A stretch of 64,000 nucleotides of DNA. Origin: Gryganskiella cystojenkinii (taxonomy: Eukaryota; Mortierellomycota; Mortierellomycetes; Mortierellales; Mortierellaceae). Made by a program: the position numbers and the translations under genes. Where the stretch lies: positions 1-64,000 of the forward strand of contig JAAAIG010000042.1 of the NCBI GenBank assembly GCA_015852425.1, in the 5' to 3' direction. Of this stretch, positions 18,121 to 29,310 are shown piece by piece. The notes under the pieces are model-generated. The model was not told where the DNA came from and ran no database searches. It worked only from the letters and a program-made list of their open reading frames with translations. Position 1 is the stretch's first letter. Each line of letters opens with the position of its first letter.

Positions 18121-20878
18121 CGTGTTGGTAGCAGGAAGAGAAATTGGACTCTTTTCGAAGAGAGGAAAGAAGTTGGGAGTAAATGATGGGGGGAAAAAAA
18201 ATGTCAACGACCGAGGGACGGGATCGCTGGGAAGCACGAAAGAGTCAAGGAGAGAAAAAGAGTAAAAATGAAAAAGGGTAAAAGGGAGGAAGGGAAAAGG
18301 GAGGGAAAGGGAGAGAGAGACTTCCAATGTTTCCCGTGCTGGTTCTTGAGTCCTTGGACAGTCGCCCTTGTTTTTATCAGACTGTCGCTGTTTTGTAGTT
18401 GTCCTTTCCGTCGGCCTCGGTGTGGGTTGGATCCTGAATCTGGAGAGGAGGGTGATAGTTGTCGAAAAAAGGGTTGTGATATGATACACCGGAGGAATGA
18501 ATCAAGAGCCTCAGCAGAGGGAAAAACAGAGGGAAAAAAGACGAAAAAAAGACGAAAAAAAAATAATAAGGACAAGGAAAAGAGGAGGGAGGTGGTTGTT
18601 GAACTGAAGAAACAAGAGTGAAATGACGGAGAAACGTGAAAGTGAAATGCGACCAAGGGAATGAGAGTGAATAGAGGGGTGGAAAGTGTGTCAAGTAATG
18701 AAATGGGTAATGTCGTTTCTTGTTTTAGCTGACTTCTTTTTTTGGGCGAGTTCCTTTTTGTCCGCGTAGGGTTGAGGTATTGTTGTTCGTATTGCGTTAC
18801 TTTTTGGATCGAGGATAAGAAAAATATGTGGATGATTGGCAGGGATAGCAATGTAAGATACAAAAAAAACGAGAAGGAAAACAAGAAAGAAAAGAGGAGA
18901 AAGGAAGGAAGGAAGGTCGGATAAGAAGGAAGAAAGGACAAGCAATTGCAGCCAAAAAAAAAAAAAAAAAAAAAAAAGCGAGGGAAACCGCAAAAGTGGT
19001 TTGAAAACCAAAAGATGGGAAATGAGGCGCTTCTGATGACCACGAGAACAAAAGAAAGAAAAAGATCCGCGGACAACCGATCGATGCAAAGAGAAGAGGG
19101 CAAGTCGAAGTCAGGCAGACACCCAGGCAGACAGACAGGAGAGACAGAACGGATAGGCTGAGCACACCCACAAAGGATAGAAGGACCAGAACCAGTGACT
19201 TGGGGAGTGATAAGTTGGAGAGAGAAAAGAAGACAGAAAAAAAAGGGTGAGGGGGTTTGGTGAACGCATTGCGCAAATAAAAAAAATAAAAAGAGATGGT
19301 GGGACTAACAAGTCGTGACTTGGTGACCTTTGCTAGCTGACCTAGCGAACGAGCTTCAGATGACCTGGTGGAGCAGATAAAGCTCAAAAATTTGCTGCCA
19401 AACATAAAGGCGAAAAAGCAACGGTCTGGACAAACCACGCCACCTGGAGGAATGATCATGAATCGGAACAAAACACTGCCAGGAGACGGCCTGCTGCAAA
19501 AATAAACATCAAAAAATAAAAAGACCAGCAGCAGTGTGAATGGAATGAAGTGTAGACAAGTAACGAGACTGAGCAAATGCCTTTCAATGAAGGCGGGACT
19601 CGTAAACACGCTCTAAGAAAGCACAGGAACGAATTGTTTGCTGAGCAACGAAAAAACGAAAGAGAGCAAGTGTCCAGCAGGGGGTCATTTGCATTGCGCC
19701 ACCAATTTTTTTATTGAAGACTGAGAGCAGTCACTAAGAGAACATTTGTCCATTCATTCGACTCACAAACACATGTACATGTGTACATGCACACTCTCTG
19801 TCTCTCTCATCCATCAACGATGAGAAAACTGTTTACATGCTCTATAAGAAGGATACATTCATTTTCTACTACAGTACACCTATCATTCTCCGTTTTGCCT
19901 TGTTTTTTGCAACACAAGGGAAAAAAGTTTCCGGCTGTACTCGCTTCAATTCGGACCCCGACCTTGAACCGTTTTGACTCTTTTTGGTTTTCTCCCTTCC
20001 CAACACACTGCATTCACTATGAAAAGAGGTACATGAGGTAGTTCCTCTAGTCCCATTCCTCCTCCTGTTCACACTGTGGAGGTTTTTTTTCTTCTTTGAA
20101 TTTCTTCAATCCTTCTTTCGGCAAGGATGTAGTGGTCAAGTGGTTGACAGACAAACAAGATGTTTCAAGAATGGACCTCATGCAAGACCACGAAGGGATC
20201 AGACTGTGGTGCTTGAATGAGGGGATGGAGAGGAGGGAGGGAGGAGAAGGGAAAGTGTGGGATAGAAGAGAACACAAAAAAAAAATAAGGGGTTTGGTCG
20301 TGGTGGCATATGCACAAACATAGCAGACAGAGACAGAGTGTTGTTGTTGACGTTTGTCAATTGCAAAAGCGGGAAGGAGCCTGTCTACCATCCTTTTCCG
20401 TCCTCAATAAAGACTTCTTTTTCCAGCAACAACACAACAAACAACGCTTTATCTTTTCTTTTCTATCTTTCGGTCTCCTTCTGTTCTCTTCTCTTCCTTC
20501 CATCCTCGACTGTATACCGCTACTACTAGTCTACTACTACTACTCCTACTCCTCTGTCTCTCCCTCCTTCCCTTGTCGTCGTTGACGTGGACGATAGCAG
20601 TAAACAAGAAAGCAATCACTCTCTTCAGGTCTGCTTCTCAATCTATTTCGCTCCTCGTTCCATTCATTCCTCATAGTCGTCTTCTTCGTCGTCCTTCTCC
20701 ACCACCATTGTCAACAACCATACCTTCACACACCTCATACTTTCCTTCTGATACCACTTGCTGTCACCTCATTTGTCATTCAAGGTTCCTTTTATCTTTT
20801 TATACATTCCAACCATTTCCCCTTTGCTGTTCCCTGTGACCCTTTTTCGGATTCCCCATTCTTCTCCACACTTCCCTC
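18121..20878. other. Divergent upstream region of the kinase and the Ser-rich orphan gene
   Basis: About 2.8 kb separates two divergent genes. It is strongly strand-biased: A/G-rich on the plus strand near the kinase and C/T-rich near 20400-20870, as in long pyrimidine-rich leaders. A 23-A run lies around 18954-18976. The long frames here (for example 18204-19103 and 18797-19609 on the minus strand) encode Phe/Ser/Leu-rich polypeptides and are products of this bias. No RNA gene or repeat was recognised. Confidence 0.5.
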
Positions 20879-21985
20879 ATGGCAAAGAAAAAGACTGCTG
20901 CCCGCAAGACCACCAGACAAACTGCGACTGCAGCAGAGTCTCGGAGCAACGGTAGCAAAGCCGCCTCCCTTGCTCCCTCAAATGCTTCTTCGCCATCGCC
21001 TCAGCCGCTCGATCAAGCCCAATCCGGTCGTCGCAAGAGTCTTCCGAGACGGTCACCCTCCCAGAACGACACCTCCAAGGGCATCGTCTTTTCTTTCCGT
21101 TTCCAAAACGATCCCGCCCTGTCCATGGCCGTCGACATTCGGAGCTACGATCAACAGTTTGAATTTGAAGCCAGTGAGCAAACAACGAAAACAACAACAA
21201 CAACAACAACAACAACTTCCTTTCTAACAACAGCAGCAACAGTAGCAGCGGTGTCGGGCCTACAACCAGCAGCGACAACAAGAACTACCGAAAAGAGCCT
21301 CGCCGTCTCCTGTCCAATGAACTTGTCTCATATCGATAATGACGATGCCCGGTCCCTGAAGGCTCTGTGTTCCATGTCCCCTGTTGGATACCCTCCTGCC
21401 GATGCCTCGTTGTCCCCATCCTCAGAGCTTCGCTTGGCCGGAGAGAGATGGTCCAGCGACCCGAGCTTGTACCGAAGCAACAACGTCTTTGACCAGAGCC
21501 GGAACCTCCTGATTCTTCATACCCGCAAGCCAAAAGCAGCAGCTGCGACATCCTTGTCAGCACCATCCTCTACAGGGACCTCAGCTGTCTCCACTCCAGA
21601 GGATTCCACATATGCTTTCCACCCCTATCGTAGGTCCATGGGCTCCTCCTCTTCCTCTTCTTCGTCTTCTTTCTCGTCAACATCTCCCTTGCCATCGACT
21701 CCTGCATTGTCTCAGTCGGGGTCCACAACGTCGTCATCGTCTTCGAGTTCGTCTTCTCCCTCCAGTTCGCCCAGTTCTCCAACACCGTCCCTGAACGCCT
21801 CGTCTGCAGTCCTCCATCAAAAGCAACCGCCACAACAACAACAGGATAAGGAAGGCTCTTGTAGCACAGAGTCTCTGCCGGAGGCCATGGAATTGACTGG
21901 ATCCCAGAAGACTCGGTTCTTAAAAGTCCGTGGATTAGGCGGGGCCAGCGGAGGCCGAAGAATGCAGGTCATTCTCGTTTCATGA
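20879..21985 (+). CDS. Ser/Thr-rich protein with basic N-terminus, unknown function
   Basis: This is a single-exon frame of 368 aa from ATG 20879. The N-terminus MAKKKTAARKTTRQTA is basic and superficially like a histone tail. A less biased core (about residues 60-100) contains SKGIVFSFRFQNDPALSM. Its GIVFSF part resembles an RVxF-type docking motif for protein phosphatase 1, though the fit is loose. The rest has a polyThr patch encoded by (ACA)n, several long Ser runs and a Gln run. The C-terminal LKVRGLGGASGGRRMQVILVS is not low-complexity. I do not recognise a family. A further 3' exon cannot be excluded, because GTCATT near the end is a weak donor. Confidence 0.6.
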   Translation: MAKKKTAARKTTRQTATAAESRSNGSKAASLAPSNASSPSPQPLDQAQSGRRKSLPRRSPSQNDTSKGIVFSFRFQNDPALSMAVDIRSYDQQFEFEASEQTTKTTTTTTTTTSFLTTAATVAAVSGLQPAATTRTTEKSLAVSCPMNLSHIDNDDARSLKALCSMSPVGYPPADASLSPSSELRLAGERWSSDPSLYRSNNVFDQSRNLLILHTRKPKAAAATSLSAPSSTGTSAVSTPEDSTYAFHPYRRSMGSSSSSSSSSFSSTSPLPSTPALSQSGSTTSSSSSSSSSPSSSPSSPTPSLNASSAVLHQKQPPQQQQDKEGSCSTESLPEAMELTGSQKTRFLKVRGLGGASGGRRMQVILVS

Positions 21986-22813
21986 GCCACTTGAAGTACA
22001 AACCACAGATACCCACGCCCTTTGTCATCTCCTTGACTCGGTCTGTGTGCCATTCTTTTTTTTTCCAGTGCGTTTTGTTCATTTCCAATGGACAGACCAT
22101 GGCGATTTGTCCTCTTTTTCCTCTCCTTCTCCCTCTCCCCCTTTCGACCCCTTTCTCAATATCTCCATCCACCTCAATCCTTTTTTGATGTTGTTGTTGT
22201 CGAATTTTATGTTCCAGCCCTTCGTTCCACTGTACCTTTCTTCTCATGGTTCAGTCCTTATTGCTTTTACGAGTCAAGCAACGTCGCAGTGCTATCTCGG
22301 GGAGACATTCTTTTTTCGGGACGTGAAAGTTATTGATGTATACTTGTATGGAGGAGAGTAAAGAGCGTTTGAAGGGAAAGAATTGAATAAAAGAAACAAA
22401 AGAAAAAGAAACCAACAAAATGAATTGCAAAAAAGAAAGCATTGTCTGTTTTCTCAGCGCAAAACGTCTTTTCGGGTCGAGCTGTTGATTGTCATCCTCA
22501 CTCACGCTCACTCTCATCTCAATGTTTCTGAGCGTTTATTATTCTTGTTGCTTTTCTTGCAAGGAGTATCAGTCAGAGCCAAACTCCAGAAAAAAAAAGC
22601 GTTGAGAGCCATTTTTTTTTGACAATTGATCACGTGCCGCCGATTTCTACGTTGTGCAAAGAATGGGCTGTTGGATGGCGCATTTCAATTTGACTTTCAC
22701 TTTCTCTCCATCCCTCCCTCCCCCTTCTCTCCCCTTCCCTTCCCGAAAAGAGACGCAGCAAACCCACATACTCAAAAGACAATTCGTGATTTCGAACAAA
22801 TAAAAACACCTCA
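21986..22813. other. Spacer upstream of ATG16 with one CACGTG box
   Basis: This is pyrimidine-rich spacer with no coding sequence seen. A CACGTG E-box (GATCACGTGCCG) lies at 22631-22636, about 180 bp upstream of the ATG16 start. bHLH factors of the TFEB type regulate autophagy genes through such boxes in animals; that it acts here is only a guess. Confidence 0.4.
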
Positions 22814-25166
22814 ATGACGATGGCCCACTCTGCCACACAGCCTTGGGAGGCAGACATTCTCCACCTCTTTGCTGACCGCGACAAACATGAAAAAGCATTC
22901 ACCAACGTGGTCGAGTCCTGTATGGCCTAATTCCTTGGCAGCTGCAATTAGACTCGGAGAATGTAGGGCTCTTTTCTCATTCAATTCCTTTTTTTTCTTT
23001 CTTTCTATCTTTCTTTCTTTCTTTTTCTCCACATTAGACAATGGGCTTGTCCAAAAGCTGAGCTTCTATGTCGACCAGAACAAACAGCTCGCCACATCCG
23101 CGCAAGCGTCCAAGGACGAACATGACAAGATGTCACGTCAGTACACCGTCATGAAGGAACAAGGGTAAAAAAAAAGGACAAAAAAATGAAACGGGAAACA
23201 TCAAAGAGCACAAGGAAAGGGAGACCAGAACGGGAAATGAGGTGGAGTTGCACAGCCAACGGATTTCCCATATTTTTATTTACACCTTGCAGCAAACTAA
23301 CTGCTTTCTTTTTCTGTTTTGCCGCAAACGGTTCAACTTTTTCTCAGGAGCCCACTGAACCAGAAGAGAAGTGCAGAACTCGAGGCTCAAGTCTCGAGTT
23401 TGAAAGACGAACGTGCAGAACTCTACAAGACCCAGGGCACGAACGCTCAAAGACTCTTGGACCTGAATGATATCTTGAGGGTCAAGGATTCTACCCTGGC
23501 ACAGAACAAGGACGAGTATGCCTTCTTCTCTCATTTTAATCTGATATCTGAGGGAAGGCTCTCTGGCCCCTTATTTTTTTCGACGCCACCAATTTTTAAC
23601 GTTTTGGCACTTTTTCTTGATGACTATGATAGAATCCGACGGTTGGCGGAGGCGAACCATGTTCTAGCGCACAAAAACCAGGAAATGACGGAACTCGTGC
23701 GTGAAAAGGATGTGACGATTCAGGTCATTCAGGATGAGCTTGCGACGTTGCAACTGGAGATGGTCAAGCTGGACGAACGACAACGAGATCTGGAACGAGA
23801 GAACGCTCAGTTGTTGCAACGCTGGCTCAAGAAAATGAACGAGGAAGCTGAACGAATGAACGCTGCCAATGTGTTCTTGGAAAAGTGAGTGGCCTGCCGA
23901 GGATTTGTCATTCGTTGTCACAAGATATCGTCACCTATGAGAGAATCTAACAGTCTAATACTGCTCCATCACCTTTGGATACCTGATATTGTTTTAGCGA
24001 ACAACAGGAAGCCGCAGCGCTCTCACCACCAGTTCTCTCACCACCCAGTAACCGATCATTGCGTAGTCTGGGACCTGAATCACCCACGCAAGCCAACTGG
24101 CGTGGAAACTCGGCCATCTTTTCGATTATACCCCAAATTTCATCTCGAAAGATTGTAAAGCAAATTATCCTCGACGTCATGGACAAAAATGTTGTGGATC
24201 AAGTGTTCGCATTCAGGGTAGTGACTGACTCTTTTATGGTTTTGCAAAAACGCTCACTTATTATCTTAGAGTGCCCACGATTCCGAGGTCAATACAGTGT
24301 CACTCTCCAATGGCGGTACCATGTTTGCGACAGGATCAAGCGACAAAAAAATCAAGATTTGGGACATCAAAACTGGTTCTCTGAAATCAACTCTTACGGG
24401 ATGTCTGCAATCCGTCATGTGCGTCTCCTTCAACGCCACGGATGAACTTCTCTTAGGCGCCTCGAACGACAACGCGGCGCGACTCTGGCATCTCGGAACG
24501 GGACGCCCACGACACACATTGACTGGTCACATTGGCAAAGTCTTTTCTGCGCGATTTAACCCAGATTCAAGCAAAGTCGTATCGGGATCGCATGATCGGA
24601 CAATTAAAGTCTGGGATCTCCAGAAGGGATACTGTATCCGGACCATGTTTACGTTTGCGTCAGTGAACGATGTCTGTCTCTTGGACTTCGATGGATCCAC
24701 AATTGCGAGTGGTCATCTCGATAACAATTTACGATTCTGGGATGCTCGTTCCGGTAACTGTGTCAAGGAAGTGACGGGGATCCATTTGGGTCAGATCACG
24801 TCTGTCTGCCCCTCAACGGATGGTAACCAGGTCTTGACCAACTCGAGAGATAACACGCTGAGGATCATTGATGTCAGGACCCATGAAACTCTGTCAGTGT
24901 TGCATGCGGACGGCTACAAGACCGGGACGAATTGGTCCAAGGCCTGTTTCAGTCCCGATGGTCAATATGTGGTTTCGGGTTCTGCGGATGGTACGTTGTA
25001 CTATTGGTCGACCCGAGATGGTACAGTGGAGAAGACGACCAAGGAACAGTCTAGTCCGATTGTCGGTGTCTCCTGGGTCAACTCTACAGTGGTCAGTGCA
25101 GAGAAGGACAAAACCGTGGTGATCTGGGGCACGACCGCTAGAAGACCTACAGGTTACGACAAGTAG
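22814..25166 (+). CDS. ATG16: Autophagy protein Atg16, ATG16L1-type with C-terminal WD40 propeller
   Basis: Six exons (22814-22919, 23038-23164, 23348-23515, 23633-23884, 23998-24217, 24270-25166) join in phase to 589 aa, close to human ATG16L1 in length. The N-terminus has the Atg5-binding helix pattern (PWEADILHLFADRDKHEKAF, then VVESYNGLVQKL). Residues about 75-200 form a long coiled coil (AELEAQVSSLKDERAELYKT and onward). After a Pro/Ser linker, SAHDSEVNTVSLSNGG starts a seven-bladed WD40 domain with blades ending in KIKIWD, ARLWHL, TIKVWD, LRFWD, LRIID, LYYWS and VVIWG. Atg16 brings Atg12-Atg5 to membranes to lipidate Atg8. Baker's-yeast Atg16 is short and lacks WD40, so this is the ancestral or animal-like form. 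A second ATG at 22820 is an alternative start. Confidence 0.93.
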
Positions 25167-25261
25167 ACAGCTTGCCTTTTTTTCATTTGACTCTTTACAT
25201 AAACAGCTGTGAAGGCGGTTGCTTACAAAGAATTATTAAGTGTTTTATTACAGTTTTTTTT

Positions 25262-27610
25262 TCATTTTTTACGAAAGCATCGAAAGATTGAAAGAGAGGC
25301 ACATCGTTTCTTGCCCTTGCGAACAGGGGCAATTTGGTCATCATCATGGATGTCATTGATCTTGCTGTTTTTCATAACATGGTGGCCAACATCTTTCCTG
25401 GGCGGCGTGTAGTTGTCATCGGGGACCAGGACAATGGTCAAATCGAGTCTGGATCGGGCAGCGGCGGTTATTGAACTGATGCCTCCTCCAACTGCAGCGG
25501 ATGGGAGGGCCTGGATTCCTAGGGACTCGTGGGATTTCGAGTAAGGGAAAGCTGACGATGAGGAACCATACACATGACTGTGATGGCTTTGATGGCTGTG
25601 TTGACTGTGGTGACTGTGTTGACTTTGACTCCGGTTGTGCCCATAGCTATGACCAACATAATGGCCGCTGTCACCGCCGCCACCGTGGTGAAAGGAACTC
25701 TGGTACGACGAGTCCTGGTCTCCTTGATTATATTCGCGGTCATGGTCATAAAGGGCTCGCATACTTGCGTTGGACCATTGTTTCCTAGGTGATGTCGATT
25801 TTACTTCGAGATCGTCCAACCAATTAGTCGAGGCTGCATAAGAAGGTAGGTTGTTGTTGATAGTTCCCTCTTGCGGTCGTGCGATGACGGTTGGATAAGG
25901 TTGTGGTTGTAGTTGATATGGGGATAGAAGCGAATTGACTGAGGGAGACGACAAGGGATTGTGGTGGTGCTGGTGGTGGACAAGGTGCTGTGGAGTGGCC
26001 GGCAGAGGTTTATTGACAGAGTAGATTGGAGGTGCTGATGACGATGGTGGTGAAGAGGATGAGGGTATAGGCGAAAGCAGATTGGCAAGGAACGAGAGCC
26101 GCTTCTTGACGAGGAGTGAGGACCGTTTCGTCAGGGAAGAGGTTCTTTGGGGTGGGGCTCTTGGTGGGGACGAGAGCGAGGGTGTTGATACGGACGGATG
26201 CAAGTGCGGTTTTTGTAGTTGTTGTTGTTGTTGCTGATGATGATAATGATGTTGAGAGTGGTCTAGACCAGGATCGACACATTTTGAAGGGCGATAATAA
26301 TGATCCGAGGCTTGCGATGGCGTCGTCGGGCGTTTTGACGAGGTGGGCGCGGTAGCGGAAGAGGAAGACGCAACACTGGCTGTTGTTGTGTTTGACGTGG
26401 ACCGTAACCGTGGGGAATGCACAGCCGACGAGAGTGGCAAAGTCGAGACCACATCCTTGTTGTTGTTGTTGTTGTGCCATTTCCTTTGTTTTTCACTGTT
26501 TAGGGTCGACAAGATTGTTTTGGGTGACGACGCAGCAGTCATCGAGGTTACTGCTGTAGAGGTTGAGGTGGAAGAAGTCGGCGGTGGGGACGTAGGAGAA
26601 ATGGGACTGGAGGGGTTGGAGGGTGGCCTTGGTGGAAGGGTACTAATCAAGGGTTCATCGTACCCAAACGTGTATCTTGCTCGAGGCCGGTTCAAGATTG
26701 CAGTGTTGATACTTTGACGAGGTCTGGGTTGTGGCATCATATTGTGTTGCTCCTCTTCGCCCTCTTCCTCCATAATAGTGTCGGGGGGTGGAATGGAAGA
26801 CAAGACCATTGGAGAGTCCAAAGGATGGTGGTATTGATATTGATGGTCAGGGAAAAGGGGAGAGTCTAATGGACCCGAGGATAGGGTGGGAGTGGGAGGC
26901 GCTGGAGGTGAGGGCAAGACGTAAAAGCTTCCAAATGTGCTACTTTTCAATGGACTAGGAATCGCGTCTATAGTGGGCATCGCAACGTCGTCCGAGACTA
27001 GATCCATACTCGTCGTTTGTTCTTCTGTCTCCTCTGGTATTGTTGCTGTAGCTTTGGGCAACGGTGAAGGTATTGACGTTGACTTTGTTGTCGAAGCAGA
27101 GTGAGGAACTGTTGGAAGAGGCGAGGGAGGAAAAGTAAAACTGGGGGAGAAAAAAGTCGTTGGTGCTGGTGTGGTCATCGTGGACTCTGACAGGGGTGAG
27201 AGCGGAGAGGCGGTGGAAGAAGGGGTCGAACTCGTCAGAAGGGAGGATCCAGAGCCACCCGAAACTGAACCAGAGCCACCAAACGTGGCCGAGATCCGAA
27301 ACTGTCGTCTGGTCGGGGTAGAAATGACATTGGGGGTGTTGTTACTGGCATTGGCATTGGATCTTTGGCGGGAGGAGGTGGTGGGTTGATCTGTGTCTGA
27401 AGGATTGCTTGTGCGGATGCGAAGGGGTTGTGCGGTGGAAGAAGAATCTTCGGTGGTGGAGTGTGGTAATAAAGAAGGAAGAATAATAGATTTCGTTTTT
27501 CGTTTGCGTGCAGGAGATGAAGAAGGAGATGTTGTTGCTGTTGTCGGAGTCGCGGTCGTACTGGAGTTTGAGGAAACAGAGGATGTCGCTGTAGTCGTGT
27601 TATTCATCAT
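25262..27610 (-). CDS. Ser/Pro/Thr-rich protein of 782 aa, unknown function
   Basis: A single exon runs from ATG 27610 to the stop at 25262 and converges on ATG16 with 95 bp between stops. The N-terminal two thirds are Ser/Thr/Pro-rich with short basic patches such as ARKRKTKSIILP. A patch of mixed composition, RTSSLTKRSSLLVKKRLSFLANLLSPIP, lies near the middle and could be a conserved helix or kinase target. His/Ser/Gln repeats follow (SQHSHHSQHSHQSHH). The C-terminus SRLDLTIVLVPDDNYTPPRKDVGHHVMK to FRCFRKK is the most protein-like part and may be the functional module. No family is recognised; it looks like an intrinsically disordered scaffold or regulatory protein. Confidence 0.65.
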   Translation of the reverse strand: MMNNTTTATSSVSSNSSTTATPTTATTSPSSSPARKRKTKSIILPSLLPHSTTEDSSSTAQPLRIRTSNPSDTDQPTTSSRQRSNANASNNTPNVISTPTRRQFRISATFGGSGSVSGGSGSSLLTSSTPSSTASPLSPLSESTMTTPAPTTFFSPSFTFPPSPLPTVPHSASTTKSTSIPSPLPKATATIPEETEEQTTSMDLVSDDVAMPTIDAIPSPLKSSTFGSFYVLPSPPAPPTPTLSSGPLDSPLFPDHQYQYHHPLDSPMVLSSIPPPDTIMEEEGEEEQHNMMPQPRPRQSINTAILNRPRARYTFGYDEPLISTLPPRPPSNPSSPISPTSPPPTSSTSTSTAVTSMTAASSPKTILSTLNSEKQRKWHNNNNNKDVVSTLPLSSAVHSPRLRSTSNTTTASVASSSSATAPTSSKRPTTPSQASDHYYRPSKCVDPGLDHSQHHYHHQQQQQQLQKPHLHPSVSTPSLSSPPRAPPQRTSSLTKRSSLLVKKRLSFLANLLSPIPSSSSPPSSSAPPIYSVNKPLPATPQHLVHHQHHHNPLSSPSVNSLLSPYQLQPQPYPTVIARPQEGTINNNLPSYAASTNWLDDLEVKSTSPRKQWSNASMRALYDHDREYNQGDQDSSYQSSFHHGGGGDSGHYVGHSYGHNRSQSQHSHHSQHSHQSHHSHVYGSSSSAFPYSKSHESLGIQALPSAAVGGGISSITAAARSRLDLTIVLVPDDNYTPPRKDVGHHVMKNSKINDIHDDDQIAPVRKGKKRCASLSIFRCFRKK

Positions 27611-28044
27611 GGCAAGTAGGATGGCAAGTTGACAAAAAGAAAAAAGGTGAGAAGAGAGAAAGGTAGAAAAAGGATGGTATGGTTGGAGTACTCAAATGGT
27701 ACTTCTCAGGAAGCAAATGGCGAACGAATAGGTATGTACAAAGAGCAGAAAACAAAGAAAAAAGGTCAAAAAAAGAGGGACGCAGGAAATAAGAAGATAT
27801 GAAAAAAAAAAGAATTTCAATCTGCTGTGTGGGCTATTTAAGAGAAAAACAAACGAAGGGGACAGGTCTTCTTTGAATTATCAATATGAGAACTGATGGC
27901 AGGGTCTTTACACTTTTGCTTACCTCCTCGGACACATGTGCAGAAGGGCAAAGCCAGAACATTGTCTGTCTTGCCACTCTCTCTCATTGCATTTGAGAGC
28001 CAACAAAAAAAAAAAAAAAAAAAAAGGCACAAAAAAAGAGGGAC

Positions 28045-28068
28045 ACAGGACAAGCGAACTTGTCCTGT
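28045..28068. other. Perfect 10-bp hairpin with CGAA loop
   Basis: ACAGGACAAG-CGAA-CTTGTCCTGT is a perfect inverted repeat. The short palindrome CAAAGGGACCCTTTG follows at 28101-28115, and a partial inverted copy of the AGAGGGACACAGGACAA flank occurs around 28164-28182. Such nested inverted repeats suggest a structured RNA or a small decayed element. Confidence 0.6.
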
Positions 28069-29272
28069 TTTTTGTGTTCCCATAGTCCAAACACAAAACA
28101 CAAAGGGACCCTTTGCCTTTTGCCACGGAAACACACAAGAAGTTTTCTATTTTTCTTTTGGTCCTTGTGTCCCTCTTTTCTGTTTGATCGAGATCAAAAG
28201 TTGTTTTTTTTTGGTCTCGCGAAACGGAGAGCGAAAATAAAAGGAGGAAAGACCGAAAATGAAATGAACATCCCTCTCCTTCTCCCCCTGTTCCTTGTTC
28301 ATTCCTCCCGTGAGAGATCTACTGCCTTCGTTAATGAGAAAGCAGGAGGAAAGCAGGGGGAGAATTCTATACCGAGATTAGAAAGTAACCTGTCGTTTGG
28401 CCGTTTCTTGTTGAGCCTTGATCAACCCTCCTCCCATCGTGCTCGAGGTATTTGATGGCCAACCACTGCGGAGAGTTGAAGGACATAGAGAGAGAAGAGA
28501 GGGGCGAGGGCTTGGGAAGAGTTTTGGCCAAGAAAACAACGAAAAAATTAATGCTGTGTCGATATACTAACAAGTCGGCAGAGAGAGAAGGGCTCACGCT
28601 CGGGCAGATTCAGTTTTTTGACTTCTTGCCCTCGTCCCACGCCTTTGCTCAGTAAAGAGATGAGGACGTAGAAGGGTCAATGCGCTTTCGCGCGATCGGA
28701 CACTCCCCCTTTTCAAAAAAACAAAACAAAACAAAACAAAAAAGAATATGACAGAGAGAGCCGTTGAAAGCTAGTGGTCGCTCTGGTTTATTTTTGGTCG
28801 ATGCAGGGGAGAAGATGGGGGAAGTAGCTCATGGCATCTCCCTGTCGAGTTTATTAACAAAGGAAGACCAATTGTCTACTTTTGGACTGAATCCGGGGAC
28901 TTTTTCCCGCCTCTCCCTGCTTTCTGTTATTTTTAATACCGTCTTTTCATTTTGTTTGCAATTGATCGACCGTTGGATTGCAAAAAAAATTAAAAGCGCA
29001 CAAGTTCAGGACAAACAGCTTGAAATTTCATTCCCGAAAGCGCATAATCGACCTCGTGGAAGTGTACATAGATGAATAGTCTAAGAAAGTGGACGGTTCT
29101 TCCAAGGGTCCAGAACGTGAGCTCGCTGTGCGACAGGACCAAAAAAAAAAGAAAAGAGTAGAGTGACACTGAAAGAACACTGTTGTCTCAATACCATTGT
29201 CTTTAGGCTTAGCAAAGTTTACGTCTTTTGCGAATGTGTGTTTGTTTTTGCCTTCCTTCTGTTTCTTTTTTT

Positions 29273-29310
29273 NNNNNNNNNNNNNNNNNNNNNNNNNNNN
29301 NNNNNNNNNN
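29273..29310. other. Assembly gap (38 N)
   Basis: A run of 38 N between a T run and GC-richer sequence, in an intergenic region. Confidence 1.

Noticed and set aside
18204..19609. Long minus-strand frames of 270-299 aa
   Set aside because: Composition (FFFFF, LSFL repeats) reflects C/T-rich leader DNA; no domain pattern and poor start contexts.
28045..28068. Hairpin as a bacterial-type terminator
   Set aside because: The setting is a fungal nuclear genome; there is no reason to expect intrinsic terminators.
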